Program-made: the position numbers and the translations under genes | The notes under the pieces: generated by a model | Databases searched by the model: none | What the model was told of the DNA's origin: nothing | The model's input: only the letters and a program-made list of their open reading frames with translations | NCBI RefSeq assembly: GCF_001700435.1 | Contig: NZ_LYPC01000010.1 | Location: 186,001 to 250,000, forward strand | Reading direction: 5' to 3' | Length of the DNA: 64,000 bases | From: Paenibacillus pectinilyticus | GTDB taxonomy: Bacteria > Bacillota > Bacilli > Paenibacillales > NBRC-103111 | Part shown: positions 1-8,524 of the stretch, in pieces | Layout: every line of letters starts with the position of its first letter | How positions within the stretch are numbered: the stretch's first letter is position 1

Positions 1-61
1 CAATCGTTGTCGTTTTTCCAGATCCTGCCGCGGATATTGTAACAATATTATTTGATAGCAT
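1..61 (-). CDS. gajB: UvrD-like helicase, GajB-type (N-terminal fragment, cut by window edge)
   Basis: Only the first 20 codons are in the window. Reading from the ATG at 61, the protein starts M-L-S-N-N-I-V-T and continues into A-A-G-S-G-K-T-T-T, a textbook superfamily 1 (UvrD/Rep) Walker A loop. The start codon lies inside the end of the upstream OLD-family gene (14-bp overlap), so the two are translationally coupled. An OLD ATPase/TOPRIM nuclease followed by an overlapping UvrD-like helicase is the known gene order of Gabija anti-phage systems, in which the helicase-like partner GajB works with the DNA nicking enzyme GajA. The name rests on the motif and this order; the rest of the gene is unseen. 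Confidence 0.7.
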   Translation of the reverse strand, partial: MLSNNIVTISAAGSGKTTTI

Positions 62-1640
62 CGTGAATATACCCCGGAATATTAAAATTTTCATCGGTCT
101 CAAATAAACACATTGCACAATTAGTTTTGTTTTTGCCCATATAATGGAGCATTTCTTGATCAGTTTTGTGCTTGGTATTGAAAATATGATTAAATACTGT
201 CAAGTCATTACATCTCAATAACTGGGGTTCTAGTGTAGGATACTCAATATTCTTGTCATAACAGATCTTGATATGATCCGTTGTTAAATAACCATCATAC
301 TTAGAGTTAAACTTAATTAGGTCCCCATCGTTATCTGTTACAACGCGTACATCTAGCTCTAATTTCTTGGCAATGTCCAAAAAACGCTTAAATGATAGTG
401 CATTCACTGCGATTACATCGACTCCATCTTCAATTGGTAACTTGCCATAGAATTTGTGATAAGCCTTTTGAACAATTAATTCATCAGATGGCCCCTCCAC
501 AAGGATTGCTTTCTTTGCCAATACCATCCGAAGAGTATCATATCCAGGTAGTTTCATGAAGTATTTCTGAGTTTCATCTTTCAAATCGCTCAATGTCATT
601 GCAATATTGTTCTTTATTAAAATTAATTTATCTAATCCCATTTTGTTTAAGACAAATGTACTGTGAGTAGTAATAATTAGTTGTTTACCTGTACATTTAC
701 GACTAATTTGATCAATTAGCTTGTTCATACTTGAAAAAGACAAATGATTCTCTGGCTCTTCAATTAAAATTAAATGAGCTTTTTGAGCTTTTAATTCAAG
801 AGCCAATTTCATCTTTACCGCACTCTGTTCTCCCTTTCCACTATGCTGGAATGGTATATCGTTTAGATACGAAGACAAATTAGATTCCCAGTTGGATCTA
901 GGAGTAACATCAATTGAAACAGTGAAATTCTTTTCTGAGAGGTCGCCTTTTTTTGTAGCTAATTTATCGTTTATGTTTTTTATGGCTGGACGTTCAGCAA
1001 AATCTTCTTTAAGTTTTCGGTAGTCTAAAGCCATACCGACGCGTTCTTTCAGCTCTAGTGCATCAGAAATTATTTTAGATATATATTGATCTGTACCATT
1101 TTGCATTCTCAACATCGATGTATCGATTAGAGATACATTTAATGGAATGCTCCTAGGTGTTATCAGTTTGTTGGCAAACGAATACCACTTAACAGTGTAA
1201 TATTCTACGGGTACAGTCCTTATCTCATCAGGTGATTTTATGTAGTTACTGTATTCATCAGTATACTCCTCATTAAATTCAATTAATAAACTAATTCCAG
1301 CTGTATTCTCTCGCTTAGAATTGTTCGTTCCAGAGAGATTAACCGTATCTTCACCATTATTTAGATATAGCTCTATTCTGATCGTCGGTAACTCGGTTTT
1401 CTCTCCTGATTTCAAACCATCAATATATTTATTAATTGTCTGAATATTAAATAGATATGGCGTTATTTCTGTCATTACATTCCTTCCATACAACTGCCCG
1501 GTTAAAGCAAGGTTAATGGCTTCTAAAATGGATGATTTCCCTGCTTCATTATCACCAACAATAATGTTTACATCATCTCGAAACTTTAAATCAAAGTGCT
1601 CGAATGACTTATAATTATCAATAATAACTCTTTCTATCAA
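48..1640 (-). CDS. gajA: OLD-family ATPase/TOPRIM endonuclease, Gabija GajA-like
   Basis: A 530-residue protein with an N-terminal ABC-type ATPase and a C-terminal TOPRIM nuclease. Visible motifs are Walker A GDNEAGKSS (residues 29-37), an ABC signature-like SGKGEQS (267-273), Walker B LILIEEPE (290-297), the switch histidine in TTHST, TOPRIM LVEGPSDE (Glu382) and the acidic TDNDGD cluster (435-440). The start is TTG at 1640 behind GAGGGTG. This class of OLD protein cleaves or nicks DNA and is used in anti-phage defence. Overlap with a UvrD-like helicase start makes Gabija the best reading. It lies 440 bp downstream of, and on the same strand as, the Tn7-like operon, so it is likely transposon cargo. 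A lone OLD nuclease of another subclass is the alternative. Confidence 0.8.
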   Translation of the reverse strand: MIERVIIDNYKSFEHFDLKFRDDVNIIVGDNEAGKSSILEAINLALTGQLYGRNVMTEITPYLFNIQTINKYIDGLKSGEKTELPTIRIELYLNNGEDTVNLSGTNNSKRENTAGISLLIEFNEEYTDEYSNYIKSPDEIRTVPVEYYTVKWYSFANKLITPRSIPLNVSLIDTSMLRMQNGTDQYISKIISDALELKERVGMALDYRKLKEDFAERPAIKNINDKLATKKGDLSEKNFTVSIDVTPRSNWESNLSSYLNDIPFQHSGKGEQSAVKMKLALELKAQKAHLILIEEPENHLSFSSMNKLIDQISRKCTGKQLIITTHSTFVLNKMGLDKLILIKNNIAMTLSDLKDETQKYFMKLPGYDTLRMVLAKKAILVEGPSDELIVQKAYHKFYGKLPIEDGVDVIAVNALSFKRFLDIAKKLELDVRVVTDNDGDLIKFNSKYDGYLTTDHIKICYDKNIEYPTLEPQLLRCNDLTVFNHIFNTKHKTDQEMLHYMGKNKTNCAMCLFETDENFNIPGYIHDAIK

Positions 1641-2080
1641 AATAACACCCTCTATAAGAAATGTTTGCCTCTGAATATAGTAAATATATCCTAGGTATTT
1701 AATACCATTTTACTACAAATTAATACATGTTTCTCAATATTATTTACAAATATATCCTCCATATCATAGATTAATATATTTTTCTTGGTTATTTTCGAGA
1801 GACAAGTTCTGGTTCTTGCTTTCGTAAAATAAAAAGACAGGAACGTGTGATCTCTAACGTTCACTGCCTAGTAATTAAAATTCAATTCTATTTAAAGCGA
1901 TATCGATAATTTGTTCTAACACCCTATTTCCCTTTATATCGGGTGATACTTTATATTACGAGTAAATAATGTCGTTCCACATAACTTTGAAAAACCATTC
2001 AGAGTGGTATGCACTCATCATGGTTGAATTTTATTACTTATTTGTACCAGGTAATCAATTTTCTGTAATTGAAGGTGGTA
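1641..2080. other. AT-rich gap between transposition operon and defence genes
   Basis: About 440 bases with no convincing gene. The sequence is very AT-rich and must hold the promoter of the minus-strand defence operon and the end of the tniQ transcript. I saw no strong hairpin terminator and no repeat matching the candidate TnsB sites found upstream of tnsA. Confidence 0.5.
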
Positions 2081-4102
2081 TTAGGTATCTTGTGAGGCTG
2101 CATTATCAACAAGCCCAAAAATACTCATAGCTCTAATTGCTTTCCTTATTTCAGGATGACTGTCAATTACACTTATAGATACCCCCATTTTTAGGGCTAT
2201 ATTTCTATTTATTAGTTTCTCAGAATTATTAATAATTTTTTCACATGCTTCCTGAGCTAAAATACACCAGTTATTAATTTTTCTTAATTTTATAATACCT
2301 TTAATTTTTTCCACTTCACATGTAATTTGATAATAAATATCAGGGTAGTTCTTTTTTAAGTATTTTTTAGAAAACCCTAAATATTTATATACTTTTTCGA
2401 TGCTAATCTGATTTTCATTTGTTTTTTCCGCAAAGTATTTTTCGATTCTGTTCACTATCTCCAACCCAACCTCTTTGTTTTTATAATATTTATTTTGTAT
2501 TACAATATTTTCAATCTTTTTTTCAAATCCATTATAGTTTAAGGTTCTTTCATCACACTCTAACGCAGCTGCTATTTGTTTCTTGGATAGAAATCCAACG
2601 TTATTTTTTACTATTTCATCTATTTTACTTTCTGAAAGTTTTCTTTTCTTAGTTTTAACTTCTGTATTTCTAAATATTAAAAATTCTTGAACTTCTTCAT
2701 AAGCATAATAAATAAAGAACTCTAAAGTATTCCAATTATATAAACTAACCGCTTTCCTACACATACTCTGTCTATCACACGCTGGTTCAATTAATTCATA
2801 AAAACAATTAAGCACTACTTCAGTTTTTTCAAGCTTTATTGGATAACTAAAATTGATAATGTCTAATGACACTATCCCCCTGATCACTAAGTAACCTACA
2901 ATTTCGTAAGCATTAGTAAAACTAGTATTTAAATTTTTTACTAGTGTATTAATTTTAAATCCAGGTTTAACAAGAGGTAATACTTTAGGGATAAGGCTAA
3001 TTTTTTCACCGATTTCTACCCATTCATTAGTTTGCACATTAAATCCATATTTTACAAAACAAGAGGTACAAACATAAATATACTTATATTTCTTTTTCAA
3101 ATAATTTTCATTTTTACTTATATATCGCATTTTTGTATTTGAACCGTTATTTAAACACCAAGGAGCTATGCAAGTCCCCTTAGAAATCACTATATTATTA
3201 TTATTAATAGAATCCAAATAATTTTGTGGTACATCGGTCTCAGCAAATTGTTTAACACTCATAGATCTCGAATTGATAACATTAAAAATATCTTGTAATG
3301 TAACTAATTTTGTTTTATGTCTATTATTATACAATGCATATATACCCTTGATTTGTGAATTAGTTAGCGACATGCTTTCACTTCTTTTATATTTCATTGG
3401 GCAACCTTGTGCAACATAAAGTAACTTTGCGGCCAATAATTGTTCATTACTAATTCCGGATAATTTTTCATTATTTTTTATAAGTGGATTGTTTAAACAT
3501 AGGAGAAATTCCCAATCCGATTGGTTTTTATTTTGGTTAGCCAACATAATAGTACTTTGGTCGTCACGCATTTTCACCAATAACGTATTCTTACATTTGA
3601 AACAAATATATTGACTTAAGTCATTAGTAGTATAGGGTTGCTCAATACCACAATTTTGGCATTGTGTGATTAGTGGTTCTCTATGAACCGTACATACTTT
3701 CACTTCTTTTATTTGCCACAAAACCTTATACAACCCGTCATTTTCCAAACATTTTACACAAAATCTTCTTTTGAACTTTTCCATTTCCTGATAAATAGAA
3801 ACTCTAAAAGACTTTAGAAACCTAATTTCTTCATCATATATATTATTAAATATTGGAGACATAGTCATCGAATTGATTCTATTTGAGTCAACCCCAATAA
3901 ATTCAGCAAGTAGTTCAAGATCAAATACGTGATGCGGTAGGAAATCTATAATATAACCATAACTTCCCATCACTTTTCTTTTGTCAGTGAACATTTGTAA
4001 TAATTTGGAGTAATTAATTCCATTGTCATTAGAAGTTCTCATAAGGTAACCAGAAAGTGATTCTCCTTGACCTGGTAAAGAACGTATTGTTAAACGAGTC
4101 AT
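2081..4102 (-). CDS. tniQ: TniQ/TnsD-family target-selection protein (first copy)
   Basis: A 673-residue protein opening with the TniQ signature (TIRSLPGQGESLSGYL), followed by a zinc-binding module: C115-x2-C118, C137-x2-H140, C148-x2-C151 and C167-x2-C170. A second cysteine group (CIAPWC, then CTSC) lies in the middle, and helix-turn-helix-like stretches follow. TniQ/TnsD proteins bind the target DNA or a targeting complex and recruit TnsC. The length fits long TnsD-like forms, which usually recognise a fixed attachment sequence through an extended C-terminal region, rather than the short TniQ of CRISPR-associated elements. It starts 22 bp after tnsC stops and is the last gene of the tns operon. 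Its target cannot be read from the sequence. Confidence 0.85.
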   Translation of the reverse strand: MTRLTIRSLPGQGESLSGYLMRTSNDNGINYSKLLQMFTDKRKVMGSYGYIIDFLPHHVFDLELLAEFIGVDSNRINSMTMSPIFNNIYDEEIRFLKSFRVSIYQEMEKFKRRFCVKCLENDGLYKVLWQIKEVKVCTVHREPLITQCQNCGIEQPYTTNDLSQYICFKCKNTLLVKMRDDQSTIMLANQNKNQSDWEFLLCLNNPLIKNNEKLSGISNEQLLAAKLLYVAQGCPMKYKRSESMSLTNSQIKGIYALYNNRHKTKLVTLQDIFNVINSRSMSVKQFAETDVPQNYLDSINNNNIVISKGTCIAPWCLNNGSNTKMRYISKNENYLKKKYKYIYVCTSCFVKYGFNVQTNEWVEIGEKISLIPKVLPLVKPGFKINTLVKNLNTSFTNAYEIVGYLVIRGIVSLDIINFSYPIKLEKTEVVLNCFYELIEPACDRQSMCRKAVSLYNWNTLEFFIYYAYEEVQEFLIFRNTEVKTKKRKLSESKIDEIVKNNVGFLSKKQIAAALECDERTLNYNGFEKKIENIVIQNKYYKNKEVGLEIVNRIEKYFAEKTNENQISIEKVYKYLGFSKKYLKKNYPDIYYQITCEVEKIKGIIKLRKINNWCILAQEACEKIINNSEKLINRNIALKMGVSISVIDSHPEIRKAIRAMSIFGLVDNAASQDT

Positions 4103-4124
4103 TAATTAATCCCCCAGAAATCTA

Positions 4125-5051
4125 TTATTGATCGATCATCTTTACTCGCTCTTCTTCTGATACATCTCCTACAATATTATGATATGCCTGCTCTAAAACT
4201 AATTTTAAATTCAAATTTGCACTAGATTCATCGAAGTTTGATTCAAATACACCAAGCAAAGAGTATGCTTCCTGAATAATCGGTGTTAAATATCCAACAA
4301 GGCCGTAGCTAATTCTATGAAGTAATGTTGGGAAAGTTGTATTCATATTAGACAAATGTATGGGTACTGGGGGGCGAAGTTGTTCTTCTATGGAATGTAA
4401 AAGATTTAAAAACTCTTGATCACAAAATTTGAATCTCTCCAGCTTAGTAGGAGGATACCTCCTAAAATGCTGAGAATCTAATTTCCTTAATAATTCTACT
4501 GCTGGTGTGCCAACACAAATAACTGATATCCTTCCGTTATTAGCCACATGTTTTATTGCTCCCATAGCTTCTTCATTTGTTACAAACCTTGATGTAAGAA
4601 TATGGTCCATCTCATCTAAAATTAGCATTTCTACCTTTTGATTTTCCATTAGCGTAAATGCTTGTCTTTTAACTTCTCCAATAGTTGGCCTCCCTGGTAG
4701 TTGTGGAGCTCCTAAACTTTGAACTATACTCTGGTAAAACTCCATAATCGTAAATGGATCAGGTAGATTTACATACACTACTGGCTTTATATCATACTCT
4801 GTTCCCTTTTCGTCGATATATACATACCCTATATTACTCTCTGCATATCTCCACATCATTTGAGTTTTACCTACACCGGATAAACCAACGATAAAACGAT
4901 GCCGCGGTGAGTTAGCCCCACCCTGAAATCGATTGTGCATTCTTATTGAATCAAGCGTATCCCATATCTTTTTAACACGCGGATGATCTATATGAAGATT
5001 AGCAACTCTTTCAGAGAAACTACTGCATTGAGTATTATTAATCTCTGTCAT
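4125..5051 (-). CDS. tnsC: TnsC/TniB-family AAA+ transposition regulator
   Basis: A 308-residue AAA+ ATPase with Walker A GLSGVGKT (residues 56-63), Walker B LILDEMDH (143-150) and a sensor-like CVGTPA strand. Family members assemble on DNA with ATP, link the TniQ-bound target to the TnsA/TnsB transposase and give target immunity. The gene start overlaps the end of tnsB by 14 bp, typical of translational coupling. The protein is shorter than Tn7 TnsC (about 555 residues) and closer to the compact TnsC/TniB forms of many Bacillota elements. It lacks an obvious long C-terminal tail, so its contact with TnsA may differ from that in Tn7. Confidence 0.85.
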   Translation of the reverse strand: MTEINNTQCSSFSERVANLHIDHPRVKKIWDTLDSIRMHNRFQGGANSPRHRFIVGLSGVGKTQMMWRYAESNIGYVYIDEKGTEYDIKPVVYVNLPDPFTIMEFYQSIVQSLGAPQLPGRPTIGEVKRQAFTLMENQKVEMLILDEMDHILTSRFVTNEEAMGAIKHVANNGRISVICVGTPAVELLRKLDSQHFRRYPPTKLERFKFCDQEFLNLLHSIEEQLRPPVPIHLSNMNTTFPTLLHRISYGLVGYLTPIIQEAYSLLGVFESNFDESSANLNLKLVLEQAYHNIVGDVSEEERVKMIDQ

Positions 5052-7128
5052 CTTTATATTCCCCCAGTTTCAATTCACTAAATAGATCACTTAATGTTAC
5101 TTGGCCATTAGACTTACTTTGTCTTGGCGGCTGAGAAACTGATATTCCCATTTCAAGATTCATTCTAACCGCCTGCTCCCTTGCTTTACGCCTTGACTTA
5201 ACTCTCTCCTGAATTCTTTTGGTTAGCAAAGCCATGCCTTTTTTTACATCTCTTGAACCAGGAATATGACCTGCGTTCAAATCGCCTTTTTCCCGTAATA
5301 TCTCAAGGACTCTCTTAAACGTAAACCGATTCATACTTTCTAACTCTTCCAATAGTGATTTATCCGCTTTTAATTCTACATACTCCCCAGTATCAGGCAG
5401 CTGCAAATATAGTTTCGAAACATCATCTGAATCGTATTTTACTCGATACTTATATTCTCGCGGCCTTACTAGCCCATTATGGGTCGCACTCTTATAGATA
5501 ATGTTTTCAAACCGCACGCCATCTCGAGTGTAAGGTTTCTGTAATACCGGTAGAAGTTCCATTCTGTAATGATCTTCTTCCTCTTTATCAACCCATTCGG
5601 GGAAACCAACCATTTGAAGCCCTGCATAATAACGTGTAGCTGGAGTAGGATATTCAATTGGTAATCCTTTATGAACAGAGTGATGATAAACATCCGTGAT
5701 ATAAACTGAAAGTAATTCCCTTATATCCTCCAATGTAAATAAAGCCTCTTTTTCAGAATCATAATCTCCTTTTTCTTGTACACTTCCCTTTCGTGTTCCG
5801 TCTAATCGATGTATTAGTTCTGAATTTAAGGTTCCAAAATACCTTTCAATTGTCCCTCCATATCTCGGTGTTTTTACAGGACGAAATTGAATTTGAGACT
5901 GGAGTGTCTCATTTATCATTCGCTTTACTTCAGCATTTTTAAACTCAGGACCATTATCCAGATAAATAATACTTGGTATACCGTATATGTCCCAATCATT
6001 AATTGTTCCGTACTTCTGTTTAGAATTTTTAAAGAAGATGCCATGCATTAGTGCTCTTCTTACTTTATCTGCAGAAGGAGGCTCATATGATACTTCCATG
6101 CACCAAATCTTTCTACTATACACGTCAATGCCTAAAGAAATATAAGGCCGCCCGATAACGAGTCCTGTTTTCTCATCAATTACATCAATATCTAATTGCG
6201 TATGGTCTATTTCAACAATATGAAGAGGATATTTGGCTTCTTTATTTGAGAACCCACGCTGAACTTCATCAAACTTTTCATTGCCTGTCTTACCATCGCG
6301 CATACGTATTTTTAACTCAGGGTTAAGTCGAGAAAGGATTTTGTAGATAGTGTCATATATTGGGGGTGTAATATCTTGGAGGAGGCATTTGGATTCAATT
6401 GTATCAAAGATCTCTTTTGCAGAAGCTTTTTTCAATGTAAGGTATTCTCTTTCAATGACCCCTTTAATTACGGGAATGCAATCTTCAGGCAATCGTACTC
6501 TTATGCTATCCAAAACTAGATCCTGTTTCTTGGGATGACATATTTCAAGGATCTTATAATCTTTACGTGTAAAATTGTGCTTTAATGTCTTAGGAACTAA
6601 TCCAGTTATTCCTTCATTTGGCAACGCTGACTCTTCTCTTTTAAAATCAGCTAATCTCCTTTTGATCGTTCTTGCTGAAAGTCCAAATACTGAAGAAATA
6701 CGCTTAATCAGCTGCTCTTGAGTAATGCCACTGATTAATTCATTTTTTTGAAAATAATAATTGTATCTTTCTTTAAATTCTGTACTAGCCCTAACATTAC
6801 CACTTTTTGCTTTTTCTAGTAGTATTATTGGCTGTATCATTTCAAATCTTGAAGATACAACAGCTCTTTGCTTCTTATTCAGGGTATCAAGGATTGAACT
6901 GTGTTTATTCTTGTCAGCCTGCTTAATTGCTTGTTTAACAGTTGTATTTAGCGATTTAAATGAATGATTAGAAATTAGTTCAAAATAATTAAATTCTTCT
7001 TCTAGATCCCCGCCAGATTTGATGGCAAAAACATTAGGGGGTGTTATGGATATTACTTTATATTTCCGCCCTTCATAATGAAAATCGGAATTCTCTTTCA
7101 ATTTATGAAGCTTCATTTTCTTGGCCAT
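5038..7128 (-). CDS. tnsB: TnsB-family DDE transposase
   Basis: A 696-residue retroviral-integrase-type transposase that binds the element ends and cuts and joins the 3' strands. The DDE residues are D308 (VEIDHTQLD), D391 (IIYLDNGPEF) and E428 (GGTIERYFG). Helix-turn-helix DNA-binding segments precede the catalytic core (residues about 130-290). A Mu_C-type beta-barrel follows it (DGVRFENIIYKS, then KYRVKYDSDDVSKLYLQL). A basic, flexible tail at about 640-696 probably carries the TnsC-interacting hook. It overlaps tnsA by 26 bp and tnsC by 14 bp, so tnsABC is one coupled unit. Confidence 0.92.
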   Translation of the reverse strand: MAKKMKLHKLKENSDFHYEGRKYKVISITPPNVFAIKSGGDLEEEFNYFELISNHSFKSLNTTVKQAIKQADKNKHSSILDTLNKKQRAVVSSRFEMIQPIILLEKAKSGNVRASTEFKERYNYYFQKNELISGITQEQLIKRISSVFGLSARTIKRRLADFKREESALPNEGITGLVPKTLKHNFTRKDYKILEICHPKKQDLVLDSIRVRLPEDCIPVIKGVIEREYLTLKKASAKEIFDTIESKCLLQDITPPIYDTIYKILSRLNPELKIRMRDGKTGNEKFDEVQRGFSNKEAKYPLHIVEIDHTQLDIDVIDEKTGLVIGRPYISLGIDVYSRKIWCMEVSYEPPSADKVRRALMHGIFFKNSKQKYGTINDWDIYGIPSIIYLDNGPEFKNAEVKRMINETLQSQIQFRPVKTPRYGGTIERYFGTLNSELIHRLDGTRKGSVQEKGDYDSEKEALFTLEDIRELLSVYITDVYHHSVHKGLPIEYPTPATRYYAGLQMVGFPEWVDKEEEDHYRMELLPVLQKPYTRDGVRFENIIYKSATHNGLVRPREYKYRVKYDSDDVSKLYLQLPDTGEYVELKADKSLLEELESMNRFTFKRVLEILREKGDLNAGHIPGSRDVKKGMALLTKRIQERVKSRRKAREQAVRMNLEMGISVSQPPRQSKSNGQVTLSDLFSELKLGEYKDDRD

Positions 7129-7864
7129 CTCCTTCCTGAAAGTGAGGATTTAGCTGAGACATGAGGTTACCAACCTTTACAAGCAGATTTTCACTAAGTG
7201 GTTTTGATATATTATAGGTTAGGGATCCTGACGCAATAAGATGATATATTATTGGTAATATAACTCTAAAATCAACACTTGAGGAAAAACTTCTAGCCAA
7301 ATCAATTACTGTACACTCCTGAAGATACTCTAATTTTAACAAGATCTGATCTTGCCAGAATTCATAAGTTTTCCTCTTTTTTAAAAACCCATGTAACATA
7401 TTAATATTGGATTGAACAATTCCTGGTAATGTCTTTGGATAAATAACACTGTACTTCCAGCCTTTATTTTCTGCATAAGTATTACACTGCCTATTGCAAC
7501 GTTCAAATGTCTTTGTATGATCATCAGGTGATTCTTTAATCTGATACAATAGTGGGCTATAGCCTTGGCGAAATACTAGTACATCTGGAACGTGTTGCCA
7601 CTCTTTTTTTTGTCCTTCTGAATCCAAATACCGCATTCCGACTTCAACAGGTTGAACATAATAACGTTGGACTTCAGTATCAAGTTCTAAAAAGTAATAG
7701 AAAAGTCTCTCATTAAGCGAATGGAATTCTACATCTCTTTGTAACTTTACGCTTCGAAAGGAACCTATTATGTGAGGGCGCTGCCAGCTGATTTTGTTAT
7801 CTACTCTTAATTTAGGATGATATAGTTGATCTTCTTCATCCCAGTTACTACGACGCCATTCCAT
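7103..7864 (-). CDS. tnsA: TnsA-family endonuclease subunit of heteromeric transposase
   Basis: A 253-residue restriction-endonuclease-fold protein with the expected catalytic order: E52 (HSLNERLFYY), D94 (HVPDVLVF) and the Q108-x-K110 strand (LLYQIKE). The C-terminal half has the winged-helix appearance of TnsA. In Tn7-type elements TnsA cuts the 5' strands so that, with TnsB, the element leaves by cut and paste. Its presence argues against replicative co-integrate transposition as in TnsA-less elements. The ribosome-binding site is GGAGGTG, 5 bases before the ATG. It is the first gene of the operon, next to the candidate right end, which is the usual Tn7-like layout. Confidence 0.88.
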   Translation of the reverse strand: MEWRRSNWDEEDQLYHPKLRVDNKISWQRPHIIGSFRSVKLQRDVEFHSLNERLFYYFLELDTEVQRYYVQPVEVGMRYLDSEGQKKEWQHVPDVLVFRQGYSPLLYQIKESPDDHTKTFERCNRQCNTYAENKGWKYSVIYPKTLPGIVQSNINMLHGFLKKRKTYEFWQDQILLKLEYLQECTVIDLARSFSSSVDFRVILPIIYHLIASGSLTYNISKPLSENLLVKVGNLMSQLNPHFQEGDGQENEAS

Positions 7865-7907
7865 TTAAACACCTCCAAAATAGTTAATACTCGCTCCTTG
7901 CTATATC

Positions 7908-8061
7908 TTGTCAAAATCGCGAGTTTTCTATGGTGTCAATGATATTTTTTCCAACAATTTCTACTAAAATTTGATATCTCCTTCTTTAATTTTCGTATTC
8001 GACAAAGGTTCTAACTAAGTTGCATTTTTTTTAACTTTTCAACAAAAATTCGCAGTATACA
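7908..8061. repeat. Candidate TnsB-binding repeats and right transposon end
   Basis: Four related CAA-rich elements lie upstream of tnsA, near 7911 (TCAAAATCGCGAG), 7952 (CAACAATTTC), 8000 (CGACAAAGGTTC) and 8040 (CAACAAAAATTCGCAG), 40-48 bp apart. The outer and inner ones are most alike and also share an ACT-x-GCGA start when read on the minus strand. Right after the outermost copy the plus strand reads TATACA (ending 8061), which gives a 5'-TGT terminus on the other strand, as in Tn7-like ends. The five bases after it (AGTTA) would be the target duplication. The pairing left end is not visible, so this is inference. Confidence 0.45.
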
Positions 8062-8085
8062 AGTTAGTATCGAATACTTTTAAAT

Positions 8086-8418
8086 TCATGCTAGACTGCT
8101 ATTTTTTCTATTCCCATCCCTAATCGATTTCAACTTTTGAATACTATTAAAATATTTTCTCAGCTTAGAACTTGAAATTTCATTGAAGTGTATTACATTG
8201 CAGAGAAACCAATTTTGGTTTCCTGCGTAAACTTGCATACAAAATAGCTCATCTGGATTGTAGACAGTCACTACCTGCCATTCCCCCATTGTCCGGGCCA
8301 GTTCAAACCATCTCTGCGATACTGCCTCTGGACAAGAATAATAATTAGATTTTAATAGAATTCCTTTTTCTGTTACTGTTGCCAACTCAATATTTACCAT
8401 CTCCAACACCTCTTTCAT
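8086..8418 (-). CDS. Orphan small protein resembling the C-terminal beta-barrel of TnsB/Mu transposases
   Basis: A 110-residue protein (or about 104 from the internal ATG) that matches in layout only the post-catalytic Mu_C-type domain of TnsB transposases: a TEKGILLKSNYYSC strand pair, WFELAR, then EWQVVTVYNPDELFCMQVY. The neighbouring tnsB has a parallel stretch (DGVRFENIIYKS, then YRVKYDSDDVSKLYLQL). No DDE core precedes it: the frame has its own ribosome-binding site (TAGGAG) and an AT-rich leader with a palindrome. It lies between tnsA and a second tniQ, outside the candidate right end. It may be the remnant of a second element's tnsB or a free-standing regulator or competitor of TnsB. 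Function is unknown. Confidence 0.55.
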   Translation of the reverse strand: MKEVLEMVNIELATVTEKGILLKSNYYSCPEAVSQRWFELARTMGEWQVVTVYNPDELFCMQVYAGNQNWFLCNVIHFNEISSSKLRKYFNSIQKLKSIRDGNRKNSSLA

Positions 8419-8437
8419 AGTTTTATAGCTCCTAGTA

Positions 8438-8476
8438 TATCCGTATATCTATATTTTATAAATACACGGATATTTT
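8438..8476. repeat. AT-rich palindrome between second tniQ and orphan gene
   Basis: Arms ATATCCGTATAT and AATACACGGATAT pair nearly perfectly around an AT loop, just upstream of the orphan gene and downstream of tniQ. It could be an operator for the small gene or a weak terminator of tniQ; there is no clean T-run. Confidence 0.4.
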
Positions 8477-8524
8477 ATTTCAAAAAAAATAATCGTTCTT
8501 AACTTCTAGAGTTATGAGCGACTG

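Noticed and set aside
1641..2080. Left transposon end in the gap between tniQ and the OLD gene
   Set aside because: No TGT-type terminus or repeat matching the right-end elements was found; words such as GCGATATCGATAATTTG are too weak.
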